A stretch of DNA of 41,539 bases from Symsagittifera roscoffensis. Lineage: Eukaryota > Xenacoelomorpha > Acoela > Convolutidae. The notes under the pieces were generated by a model, which saw nothing but the letters and a program-made list of their open reading frames with translations, was not told where the DNA came from and made no database searches. Of the stretch, positions 1 through 9,213 are shown one piece after another. A program made the position numbers and the translations under genes. Location of the stretch: positions 33,246,599-33,288,137 of the forward strand of contig NC_087063.1 of the NCBI RefSeq assembly GCF_963678635.1, read 5' to 3'. Positions within the stretch are counted from its first letter, which is position 1. Every line of letters starts with the position of its first letter.

Positions 1-1
1 T

Positions 2-376
2 GAAGGAAGTAAGAATGCGGGGGACACGGAGAAAACTAAAGCGGCGACTTAACGCGCATCGTTGGTCGAGGAGGACCTAAGGCGGAAGAAAAGGCGGGTG
101 CTGGAAAGCAGCGACGACGAAACGGACGAGTAGGACGAAACCGAATGAGCGAACGAGAGAAGCAAAGGCAATACAACAGTGGAAGTGACCGAGTCGGACA
201 AATAGGCGGGAGAAACAAAGAATCTCTCTGAAGTAGAAAACCAGGCGAGCGGGTCGAAAAAACCGGCGGTGAGCGAAGGAGCGGGAGGACCGAAATCCTT
301 CGGAAAAAGAAGGAAAGTAAGCGAAGAAGCAACACGGCGATCAACCAGAGCGCGTAAGGGTGTGGATAAAATGTGA
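2..376 (+). pseudogene. Decayed coding relic, probably the tail of a retroelement ORF
   Basis: Reading from base 2 gives a coding-like, charged, GC-rich frame interrupted by stops at 50-52, 131-133, 146-148 and 203-205, ending at a stop at 374-376. The composition (GC-rich third positions, purine-rich plus strand) is unlike the AT-rich sequence that follows. The last residues before the terminal stop read RRSTRARKGVDKM, which resembles the basic tails that close many LTR-retrotransposon pol proteins. The frame is open at the window edge, so only the 3' end is visible. Long open frames on the opposite strand here are antisense shadows of this composition. The retroelement origin is inferred from the tail motif only. 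Confidence 0.4.
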
Positions 377-1501
377 GGAGTAGTTATCCAGCTAATCGAG
401 CCCAAATGAGCGGAAAAGGAACTAAATCGACAAAGGACCCAGGGAGAGGGTTGGCAAGCGTGCCTAAAAACTCAATTCATCTAAAACTGAAAACGTTTGA
501 AGTATAAACTAAAACTGCATACTAAAGTACAAAACGCTTTATGAGGATGATAAATTTTCAATTCATGATTTAAAATTTATTGTGATTGCCCGAATGATAT
601 AGGGACCAGTTTGAGTTCATGTAAGTTTATATTCATCGTCATCTTTCTGTCTGGAGACCTGCTGCTGTAACCTTGTGATCTCTACCGTCCAGCATGAACT
701 GAAACAATCCGGTGGAGTAAGATTTAGATTTGATGCCTTACAGTTGCTTTGCAATTTAACTTTACACTACACGTCTTACAACTTCAACAATTTCTACCCT
801 ATTTATTGAACATAAGAAAAATTTCCAGATGTTTTTTCTTTGCAAATTTTATTGTTTTTTATTATTGTTTTTTCAAGAATTGTCTACATGCTCGACTCGA
901 ACAGCACAGCCAATTACTTGGTATCAATGTGTTTTTGCACAAACTGTCGGTCTGAAAAAGTCAACAAATTTTATCTATAAGTGAACAAAATTATGCTTTC
1001 GAAAAAAACAGTTATGAGTCTGGTAGAGAGGCTTTTCGGACCTTAACTTCTTTGGTCAAAGTTCTGTTACTGCACTCAATATTCTATTGATCTTTATTTC
1101 GTTTAGTTATTGATTTTACAATTTAATAATTTTTCACCATGTAAAATGTTCAGATTTTTGAAGTGAAACGAAAACGATTCCTCAATGATGACTTGTTTCT
1201 GATATCTAGTTTATGATAGATCTTTGTTTGTATCACTTCATCCATAAATTGACTTAAAAGGCAGTCTCCTCAGTTTCTGGTTCTATCCTTATTTATGACC
1301 AACAGCACGTTGCATGCTCATTTTCCATAAAAAAGCTAAAAATGCCTCATATTTTACTTTTATAACTGAGGAAAAAATTGACGATATTTGGAGGAAAACG
1401 TCCTCATGATTAAACACAAATAGAAGTCATTTAAAACCGCGATTTATTATGCGCATAGCAGATAAATATTTTAAAAGCTTGTTCAACTTTCTAAATTGAA
1501 A
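377..1501. other. Non-coding interval upstream of the harmonin-like gene
   Basis: This AT-rich sequence has only short random open frames, the longest 68 codons at 749-955 with no recognisable motif. A purine-rich tract at about 437-451 followed by a TG-starting sequence could be the polypurine tract and LTR start of the element whose relic lies at 2-376, but no second LTR copy is visible. The 5' leader or promoter of the harmonin-like gene should lie here; no specific core promoter element can be supported. Confidence 0.5.
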
Positions 1502-1525
1502 ATTTTTTTTCCAAGAAAATTTTAG
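1502..1525 (+). other. Splice-acceptor-like tract one base before a start codon
   Basis: A T-rich run ends in TTTTAG at 1520-1525, and the ATG of the harmonin-like gene begins at 1527. This is the expected form of a 3' splice site. It implies either an intron in the 5' UTR with the upstream exon in the preceding kilobase, or a spliced-leader trans-splice site. Sequence alone cannot separate the two. Confidence 0.5.
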
Positions 1526-1526
1526 G

Positions 1527-3629
1527 ATGGCTGTTGATTCATCGATCAACAACACAGCTGGTAGCACAGCTTTAGACCTCAATCGTAAGATTTCAATTCT
1601 TTTTAAAAATGACCCGAAAAAAGTACTTGGAGTTCAAAAATGTCTCTCTGATTACGACGAAAGCAACGTCCTTATCACGTTGGTTGAAAATCTGCGTAAA
1701 TTTGTTTCTAATCCAGGCGAGTTAATACTTTTCGATTACGTCAAACCATTTGTTATAACTAGTCACCAAATACTGTACGAGGAAATGCGCCCTAATGGTG
1801 GAGCTGTAGTTTCGACACGCCTAGTCATAGTTCGCCGAATGCCGGACAATTCGTTTGGTTTTCACGTACGCGGAGGCGAAGAACTGAACTTACCTATTTT
1901 TGTTTCACATGTAGAAAAAGATTTCAGACCCCAAAACGGACACTATAATTATTCTAACGTTTTGTCACCCGGAGACATGATATTAAGTGTGAACGATTTT
2001 AACGTTTCCAAATCCAGATTAATAGATTTTTACAATTTCGTGCAACTTCATTCAGTTCTGTCGCTTCATGTTATAAATTATTCAATGTTACCTATAAATC
2101 TTCCCAGCATCACTAATCAGATAAAATGGGTCTTTACTGAAGGTCAGAATGGAATTTCTCCTTTTAGACCGCACTCGATGCATAGTGTAACAGTTTATCT
2201 GAAGAAAGGATTAGGTTGCAGTTTATACCGAAAGCAAAACTCGCCGGCAATTTGCGTTCAAAATGTCGTGCCTTTCTCAGTAGCACACGAAGTTGGAATT
2301 CGTGATGACGATCAAATTCTGTTCGTGAATGACGTCAAATTCTTCGGGTTAAGTCGAACTGAAGCCGTTATGGCTTTCCATCGGCGCTCGCCTGTATCAA
2401 TTTATTTTCACCGTGCCTCTAAATCTAAGATTCAAAATGCGGGGTACATAAGCTTTCCCAAATGTCCGAAGGACATTTTTGAGGCTTTGGAGTCTCAAAA
2501 CGAAATTTTCTTAAGTCTGGTCGCCAAATCAGGATTCAAAATAAACTCAAGGCGACCAAATTCGAGACCAGGGACTCTGATAATAGAAGAAGCATTTAGC
2601 TTGCAGCGAGCGGAAAATTCCATTAATTTCATTTCTGATGTTAAAATCAGTCCGGATTCCTTAAAATCAACCACTGTGAACGGCCACTGTAGTTTGAAGA
2701 TTGATTCGAACAAAAACCAAAGTTGGGAATATGAATCGATGTTTTCGATGAAGTCAGATTCAATGCCTCCGTCTCCTAAAACAAACTTCATTGAAACCCC
2801 CAAGAGCAAGAAGCCCCCAAAAGGAAAGGCACCTCAGCCTCAGAAACAATTGCTCGACAAAAAGCCAATTATAAAATTAGATTCAGTGGTTCAATCGAAC
2901 GGCCAGTCAAATGAAATAGACGAGGTAGCGAAAAACGCACGTCCAAACCAATTGAGCTTGACAAATGGTTATCACGAGATAGCAAACACAGAAACTGAGC
3001 CAGATTATAAAATAACAAAGCCTAAACTAAAACCAGATGAAAAGATGCGAAGTTACTCGGGACAAAACGGATCTCACAACGAACAGTTGTCCGAATCAGA
3101 TCAATTGGCCGAAAGTTCAGTCGGAACCCTGAAAAGCATAAAACCACCAGATTTGTTCAAAGAAAAACAAAAGGATCCAGTACTTCTCGCTCGGAGCAGT
3201 AGCTTCGTCGAGCCGACCCAAGTTGCGATCGGCGACCGGGAAACGAGTGGTGTTCGTAAAGTCACGTTTCTGTTCGGAGGGTACTTTGGACTGGTTCTAG
3301 AGGGCGGCAGGACGAGCAGCTTTGGCAGAAGAAACGGAGACGGTGGGTTCATATCATCGGTTGTCGTCAAGGATATTTTCCCACAGAGTCCACTGAAATC
3401 GTCTATTGCAATCGGGGATAGAATTGTGTCTATAGATGATCATAATGTGGCGAATAAACATTTGACTGAAGTTCATTCTCTGTTGACAAGAATCGAGCGC
3501 AACAAAAAGAAAGGCGAGTCGGTTGAACTTATGGTTGAATCGAAATCAAAACTAATCGGCGTTCACGAATTTCAAACTCGCAATCACGAAAAGCGGATCT
3601 ATTTTGATAGCCAAATCACTGCATTTTAA
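1527..3629 (+). CDS. USH1C: Harmonin-like PDZ scaffold protein
   Basis: A 700-residue protein in one uninterrupted exon. Residues about 22-84 fit the harmonin N-terminal helical (HN) domain. PDZ1 is at about 98-185 (binding loop SFGFHVRGG, 109-117), PDZ2 at about 220-297 (loop GLGCSL, 229-233 region), and PDZ3 at about 575-675 (loop YFGLVLEGG). The 300-575 linker is polar, Ser/Lys-rich and low in predicted structure. The protein ends in TAF, a class-I-like PDZ ligand (S/T-x-hydrophobic), as harmonin ends in TFF. Family members are cytoplasmic scaffolds in actin-rich protrusions that bind cadherins and myosin VIIa. Domain order also recalls whirlin, but whirlin normally has a second HN domain, not seen here. 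Absence of introns in a 2.1-kb reading frame is unusual beside the intron-bearing neighbours. The ATG is the first after the acceptor-like TTTTAG. Confidence 0.85.
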   Translation: MAVDSSINNTAGSTALDLNRKISILFKNDPKKVLGVQKCLSDYDESNVLITLVENLRKFVSNPGELILFDYVKPFVITSHQILYEEMRPNGGAVVSTRLVIVRRMPDNSFGFHVRGGEELNLPIFVSHVEKDFRPQNGHYNYSNVLSPGDMILSVNDFNVSKSRLIDFYNFVQLHSVLSLHVINYSMLPINLPSITNQIKWVFTEGQNGISPFRPHSMHSVTVYLKKGLGCSLYRKQNSPAICVQNVVPFSVAHEVGIRDDDQILFVNDVKFFGLSRTEAVMAFHRRSPVSIYFHRASKSKIQNAGYISFPKCPKDIFEALESQNEIFLSLVAKSGFKINSRRPNSRPGTLIIEEAFSLQRAENSINFISDVKISPDSLKSTTVNGHCSLKIDSNKNQSWEYESMFSMKSDSMPPSPKTNFIETPKSKKPPKGKAPQPQKQLLDKKPIIKLDSVVQSNGQSNEIDEVAKNARPNQLSLTNGYHEIANTETEPDYKITKPKLKPDEKMRSYSGQNGSHNEQLSESDQLAESSVGTLKSIKPPDLFKEKQKDPVLLARSSSFVEPTQVAIGDRETSGVRKVTFLFGGYFGLVLEGGRTSSFGRRNGDGGFISSVVVKDIFPQSPLKSSIAIGDRIVSIDDHNVANKHLTEVHSLLTRIERNKKKGESVELMVESKSKLIGVHEFQTRNHEKRIYFDSQITAF

Positions 3630-4311
3630 ACACTTTTTCGTCGAAGGAAAACAGAATTGCTGAAGCCATTAATCTATTTCGTTATTACACTAAATCATCC
3701 CAAATAATTATCATCAGCAGTTTTATTCATTCATTGTTAAATAACAGTTTTTTTTTCAAGTACTTTAAGAAAGAATTTGCACGGAAATTTTTTAATTTAG
3801 CACGAACATTAATACCTGCATTTTGAAGTTTTTATTTATCTCAATTACACTAGTCTGAAAAAATCAGTAAGCTGCTTATCAATCACCAGACAATTTGAAA
3901 GAAATGATATGTTAGGTCCTTTTTGCTGATAAGATGCCCCAATTAGTCTGTGTATGCATAAAATTGGATCAGCTCAAGTTTTTTCACTCCGTAAAAAAAC
4001 TTGTACGATCGCCACTCGATTACATGTTTTGGTTAAATGACAAAATACTAAGATCCTATGATCTTTCGAAGAAGTTATGAAGATATATACTACTAAGGTG
4101 TAGGCACAACAGGGCTTTTAAGCGCAAACATTCGAGATTTTTCCGAAAATAATTTCAAAAAAGCTTGGTATGAAATTCTATGGTGTTTCAATGCTCGGCA
4201 TAACATATGACAAAGACATGAGATTTAGGAACGAAAGACTACGTTTTTGAGTAGAATGTGCATGTCACAGACCCTGGACCCGAATCATTGGTTATAACCA
4301 ATCAGTTTGGC
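3630..4311. other. Non-coding interval after the harmonin-like gene
   Basis: AT-rich sequence with no credible gene. No canonical AATAAA was found in the first 150 bases after the stop codon, so the polyadenylation signal is either a variant or further away. The interval ends where the first array-bearing repeat begins. Confidence 0.5.
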
Positions 4312-5652
4312 AGCGATACCAATAGCAACAGCATTAACTTCTACTAGCGTGTAACACACCTCCGGTGCTTCCAATTTATGACAACTCATAAGGAACCGCG
4401 TATACTGGAAATAATAATTGCATCTTTTGAGTGCACTCTGACAGCACCCAATTACAGGGTTGGTAATTTCGAATTTTGCAAAGTTATTCAAATTTTTTTA
4501 AATACAAATCATGAAAAACCATACAATTTTGTGATTTTTTTAATATCTAAGTTTGTTGAGAATTTTTAAAATGACAGAAAAACTTCATACCTCAGAAACT
4601 TAACACAATTGAGCAGTTGCTTTTAGACGCAAGACTTGCAACTCCTGAGAGTACTCACATTACCCAACTACAGGGTTGGGAACTTCAAATTTAGAAAAGC
4701 TTCAAATTGAAGTTTTCTATTTTTTCTTTAAAAAACCAAAAAAGTGCCATGTCTAAAACAAAACAAAGACCTGAGCACTAATTTTTGGAAGCAAGATTCA
4801 CAACCCCTGAGAGTACTCTGAAACACCCAAGGTTCTGGGTTCGAAATTCCAAACTTTGAAAACAAAAAATTCAAATTTAGGTTTTCGGACTTTATTTCAA
4901 TTCACAAAAAACGTCATAAATTCGAAAACAGCGGGAACATAAACAATCATTTTTCAAGTAAAAACTCGCAACCCCTAGGAGTGCCCTGAAAAAACCTCAC
5001 TATAGAGATAGGAAGTTCAAACTTTATTTAAGAAAATTTTTATATCTAAGTTTACAAAAAATTAAAAAGAAATAAAAAACATGTCATATCTCGGAAACTA
5101 CAAAATTTTGAGCAATCACATTTGGAGGCAAGATTCGCAACCCCTGAGACTCCGAAAGTACTCAGACAGCCCCCACGACAAATATGCGAAATTCAAATTT
5201 TGAAGAAAAAAATCAAACTTAAGTGTTCTGAAAATCTTTTGAAAAAATCACAAAAAACAATATATCTCAAAAACTACAAAGATTTGAGAAGTTAGAATTG
5301 GAAGAAAGATTCGAAACACCTGAGAGTACCCTGAGAGCACCCAATTACAGGGTTGAGGATTTCAATTTTTTGAATATTTTTTAAATTTTTTTTTTTTTAA
5401 ATCTCGAAAATTGCTCTATATCGTCAGCTATAAGGATTTGGTTATTCATATATGCAGGCCGAAATCGCAACACCTGGGGAAGCCGTGACACCATCCCAGT
5501 ATTGGGTTGCTAAATTCAAACTTGGTGATATAATTCAAACTGGAAAATCGAACCATTGCAATATACATTATAGCTTAAAAATGCAATATTACGGTGAAAA
5601 AGCCTAAGCATGGCGAGATAGTGATGCCCGCATTGAAATATATAATAGATTA
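4312..5652 (+). repeat. Array-bearing interspersed repeat, copy 1
   Basis: Seven diverged tandem units, each with a core of the form GAGAGTACTCTGACAGCACC followed by a variant of CAA(T)TACAGGGTTGGGAATTTC. Cores sit near 4434, 4651, 4813, 4981, 5157, 5325 and 5486, giving spacings of 217, then 161-176 bases. The array is preceded by a leader with CTAGCGTGTAACAC and CCTCCGGTGCTTC, and followed by a ~150-base tail ending AAATATATAATAGATT. The same leader, array and tail recur at 11485-13015 in the same orientation, so this is a dispersed element with an internal satellite. No coding frame is present. Ends are set by comparing the two copies and may be off by tens of bases. Confidence 0.75.
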
Positions 5653-6300
5653 CGCAAAAAATTCTTCCCAAGTTGAGTTTTTGACAAAAAATCATGCACT
5701 CTACTTTAAAAAATGCAAATACATATCATTTTAGATTTTTCGACTTCTCGACATAAATCAGTAGCCATTTCAAATTCCATTTTTGACAAAATTTCAAACT
5801 GAAAACTTAGTACGGATTCGAGATTAAAGGTAGCGTTAAAAGAATAGCTGTTGTACTTACCGATAGCGAGGCGAGATTCAAGAGTTGTGATTTAGCAATT
5901 ATTTCATTGCAAGTTTCATATTTAAATGGTGGTTATTTCGATATGAAGACATTTAGGTACATTTTTGTTAAGAATACACGGTGAACGAGCAAACGTTTTT
6001 TACTTAACAATACATTGAATTTCACGCGCAGAAATCTCGTTTTCAGTAAAGCAATGACGGAAAAGTTTTTCTGTTCAATGTTCAGCCGATAATTTAGCTG
6101 ATTTTATAAGCATCTAATAAACTATTCATTGACAATCTGAATCTTTGTTAAAACAAAACGAACAGTTCGCCGTTAAAGCGTACAAACTTCACTTAATTAT
6201 CCGCTCTTGGCCGAGGTTAGTTTTGCTCGAAACTGGCAAACTTTATAAAATAGTTTTATTTTTAGAATCCGAACTACGGCTGCAAGGGCTTCAGTAGGTG
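5653..6300. other. Non-coding interval between repeats
   Basis: AT-rich DNA with no open frame worth reporting and no recognised RNA gene. I see nothing specific in it. Confidence 0.4.
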
Positions 6301-6306
6301 GCGTCC

Positions 6307-6867
6307 CTCAAGTTTGAAGGACCGAATGCTTGAAATTAATTTAGCTTACTTTCAGCCAATCAGAATTGAGTATTCAAAATCTAAAAATAAATCGCGAAAA
6401 TCTCAAAGTAAGAAAATAAATCCAGGCATTAGTGTTAATATTGGCCGATTAGATAATAAGCAGATGAGTTGTCACATATTGCCGGATCGATATAGCCAGG
6501 ATCAGACCGTCATTGTGGACAAAAAATTACTATTTAAAAATCCAAGAAAAACGAATGCGCTTAGTTTTTGGCCGGATTGAAAAGAGCGAAAAACCTCCGG
6601 CTCAAAAATTTAAATGGCGTCAGTTGAACGCCAAAATTCGAAGACTGAGAAACTTTTATGAACTTCAAATGATAAATCTTGATGTTTATCTGAATAATAT
6701 TGCGGTTGTAACCCGCAACTTGTAAAATTTTTGATTATTTTCTTCTGATTTAATACATTTTCTGTTGATATTGACTTCGATTTTGTGGGAGAGGCATTTA
6801 GCCAATAACAACGCTTAGCAATTTTGATTGGTTGAAATTTTTCAAGCATTCGGTCATCAAGCATGAG
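6307..6867. mobile_element. Small inverted-repeat element (MITE-like)
   Basis: The left arm near 6307-6370 contains GGACCGAATGCTTGAAA and, further in, CAGCCAATCAGAATTG. The right arm near 6820-6867, read on the minus strand, contains GATGACCGAATGCTTGAAA and CAACCAATCAAAATTG in the same order. The enclosed ~560 bases have two overlapping open frames of 88 and 70 codons without any recognisable domain, which I do not call genes. No clear target-site duplication could be defined, so the exact ends and superfamily remain open. Confidence 0.5.
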
Positions 6868-6984
6868 AACCCTCCCCTCTTCGGTGCAATACTACCCGCA
6901 AGGAAAATCCCGCGAGGAAAATCCACTTTACGCCTTAGTAATTTCTCACTGCTTTAAGAGTGTGTTTGGAAAAATAAACATGCT

Positions 6985-7233
6985 CAGTAGCGGTTTTTAA
7001 GGTGCGAGGCACGCCCCTCTCTCTCAGTGGTTTGAACCCTTTGATACTATCATAGGACATCTCTTTTTTTGACCGACTCGGTGCCAAAATTTAAATATGG
7101 TTTTTTGGTCAAAACCTTCCAAAAAAACCTAGGAGTACCGTTTTTGCCTGTATCGTTTTTGCCTGTTGCCAATTTTTTGATTTTTTTGAAAAACCACCCT
7201 CTCCCTTTCCCGAAAATTCTACTTCCGGCCCTG
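6985..7233. mobile_element. Decayed hAT-type MITE
   Basis: The left end reads CAGTAGCGG. The right end, on the minus strand, reads CAGGGCCGGAAGTAG, a form common at hAT-like termini. Flanking octamers AACATGCT (6977-6984) and ATTATGCT (7234-7241) agree at 6 of 8 positions, as expected for an old 8-bp target duplication. C-rich blocks (CCCCTCTCTCTC near the left, CCCTCTCCC near the right) lie inside. About 249 bases, non-coding. The better preserved element at 24060-24359 has the same style of ends. Confidence 0.4.
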
Positions 7234-7436
7234 ATTATGCTAATAAAATTGAGCTTTACTAATCTCCAAGGTGTTCATAAATTCGCATTCAAAATTCTAT
7301 GCACGTATATCCTATAATAATACTTGAAAATGATGCTTTGGTTCCGAAACTTTTCAAGAGCATCCAGGCAAAAAGTTACCATAATTAACTACAAAACTAG
7401 CCAAAACATCCGTGCTACCATTGGCCGAAACTCACC

Positions 7437-8503
7437 CGCGTTCAGACAATTCGGTCACAGACAATTCAGCCAATTTCAAACTCAGACAATTCAGTAGAAG
7501 ACTATCCAGACAGTTTTTATTTTTAAAATAAGCGCGCAAAAACTTTTCACATCCGACAAAACATCAAAGCTTTGATAAGACGACTTATCAATAATTCCTT
7601 TCAAATGTACATGAAACAAACAAAATTATCAAAACCAAAAGTACCTAAAAATAAAACTTAATACAAACCATAATGTTCCCAATTTTAGAGTAGCGACTAA
7701 ATAAAAATCAAATTTAACCAAAAAGTTAACCAATTTACATGAAAGCTGACCCGAGAATTTTACAGGCGGCCAAAAAGGATATCAGTTAAAGGGTTGCTCA
7801 CCCCACCACGTACTGGCACGCTTTAAAAACAATGCCAAAGCAAAAAAACCTTGGAAGCATCGCCATTTGAAAAAAAACGCGGCCCGATACATAAATTCAA
7901 TTTTGTTTCTTCCACTTGGGCCAGGCAGTATGCCACAATGTACAAAGCTTGGATTTACGCGGAAGTACATGGACGATGATGAGTTTCGTCTAAACGTCAA
8001 AAAATGATTTGCCTGGCATTCGTTCCCGTTGACGATGTAACGTTCGCATTTGAAGAGCTGCGAAAAGAGGATCCTTCAGAAGAACTTGAGAGTCTAGCGG
8101 AATACTTTGAAGACATCGATATTGGTGCCTGTCAAAGAAACAGACGCGTCAAACAAAACAGACGTGTCGGTGATATTAACAGAAAATCGTAGCCCAAATA
8201 TTGAATAGCCAATGAAAAACTCAAGTAATTATAATCGAGACCATAAACAGATGCATTTAAAACTTTGTACCTTCAATGTACATATGTCCTGAGAATTTAC
8301 GCATAGCAAATATGTTTTATTCTTTGAAATTTGTTATATGATGCTTTACAAGTGTTAAAAGCCTTCTGATTCGAATCAAATTAGAAAAATTTTAATTTTT
8401 CTTTTGATCTAGTCTCTTAAATCTATTTTGGCTGAATGATCTGAGTTTTATTGGCTGAATTGTCTTTATTTGAAATTGGCTGTGGCTGAATTGTCTCTAC
8501 GCC
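7437..8503 (+). mobile_element. Mutator-like (MULE) DNA transposon, 1067 bp, defective
   Basis: Both ends can be placed to the base. AACTCACC occurs at 7429-7436 and again at 8504-8511, an 8-bp target duplication within the MULE range. Terminal inverted repeats begin CGCGTTCAGACAATTCGG on the left and GGCGTAGAGACAATTCAG on the right (minus strand), and stay alignable through CAATTTCAAA. The motif GACAATTC is repeated at 7445, 7460 and 7484, with related copies in the right arm, resembling clustered transposase-binding sites. Inside is a frameshifted transposase fragment (7898-8192). The element cannot mobilise itself. Perfect duplications with diverged arms suggest moderate age. Confidence 0.75.
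7898..8192 (+). pseudogene. MULE transposase fragment with frameshifts
   Basis: Three consecutive plus-strand frames each carry a piece of a MULE transposase of the kind often linked to FLYWCH domains. From 7898 the frame reads QFCFFHLGQAVCHNVQSL, matching the conserved CFFH-x-x-QAV block. From about 7951 a second frame reads YMDDDEFRLNV. From 8004 a third frame reads MICLAFVPVDDV, then AFEEL, then LAEYFED, matching the AxAFVP-V-AFEEL-YFE block. Order and spacing follow the family, so this is one former gene with two frame breaks, a stop near 8003 and no N-terminal part. A 72-codon antisense frame at 7782-8000 is a shadow of it. Confidence 0.7.
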
Positions 8504-8555
8504 AACTCACCACATTAAATTTTTTTTACGCTGAAAGCACTTATTTGAGTAATCA

Positions 8556-8850
8556 AAACATAGCCAACAGTCAGTTGGAAGAGAGTCAATGAAAACAAGT
8601 AAATAGCAAAAAAAAAGTTTTATTCTTTTTTGAAAAAATCTCAACTTTCAAATTTCGAAGAATAAATAAATGGCTTTAGAAATATTTGAAAACCTAGAAC
8701 ATTTTATGATTGACACTTTTCAATAATTTGAGAAAACTTGACCAATAAGTAAATTTGTTTTTTTTTTCGTCTGGAAATCTGAAAATTGCATACCATTTTC
8801 GACACTGAAGGTCGATCAAGTGTTTCGTGACCTTTACACTTGCTGGTTGA
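8556..8850. repeat. Dispersed repeat, copy A (partner at 25066-25280)
   Basis: This stretch shares ordered blocks with 25066-25280: ACATAGCCAACAGT, GAGTCAATGAA, ATTTGAGAAAACT, GGAAATCTGAAAATTG and CCATTTTCGAAACT-like sequence followed by GGTCGAT. The copies are diverged and non-coding. The second lies in an intron of the DIDO-like gene. No termini or target duplications were recognised, so the class is unknown. Confidence 0.55.
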
Positions 8851-9213
8851 TTAACAAAGGAAATGAACTGAACATTAAAAGAAATTAGAAATAAAACCGC
8901 GAAAAAATAAAGAAAAAAAATCACAACTTTTATACGAGTCCAAACCACGTTCATCGTCTCTTGATTACACTACTCGCAATCAAAAATCGGCATTAAATCT
9001 ATAAATTTTACAAAACAAAAAATGCTTGTTAAAATGAATTGAAATAAAATTATATGTTTTAATTTCTATTTTGAAATTCTACAATATGATTGAACTTTGT
9101 AACGTCTTACTGGAATATAAATAATAAATACATTTTGAATATGTTTGTTCATTAACACTTGAACACTTCCAGTTTGAACCAAAATACAATGAGCCATAAA
9201 AAAAGTCTTTGAA

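Noticed and set aside
36-405. Minus-strand open frames of 102 and 118 codons
   Set aside because: They are antisense to a GC-rich coding relic; Pro/Ser/Phe-rich composition is what the complement of that frame gives.
1527-3629. Identification as whirlin
   Set aside because: No second HN domain before the linker; the single HN, three PDZ domains and TxF ending fit harmonin better.
4312-5652. CRISPR-like array
   Set aside because: Units are ~165 bases, diverged throughout, without short identical repeats and unique spacers; this is an animal nuclear genome.
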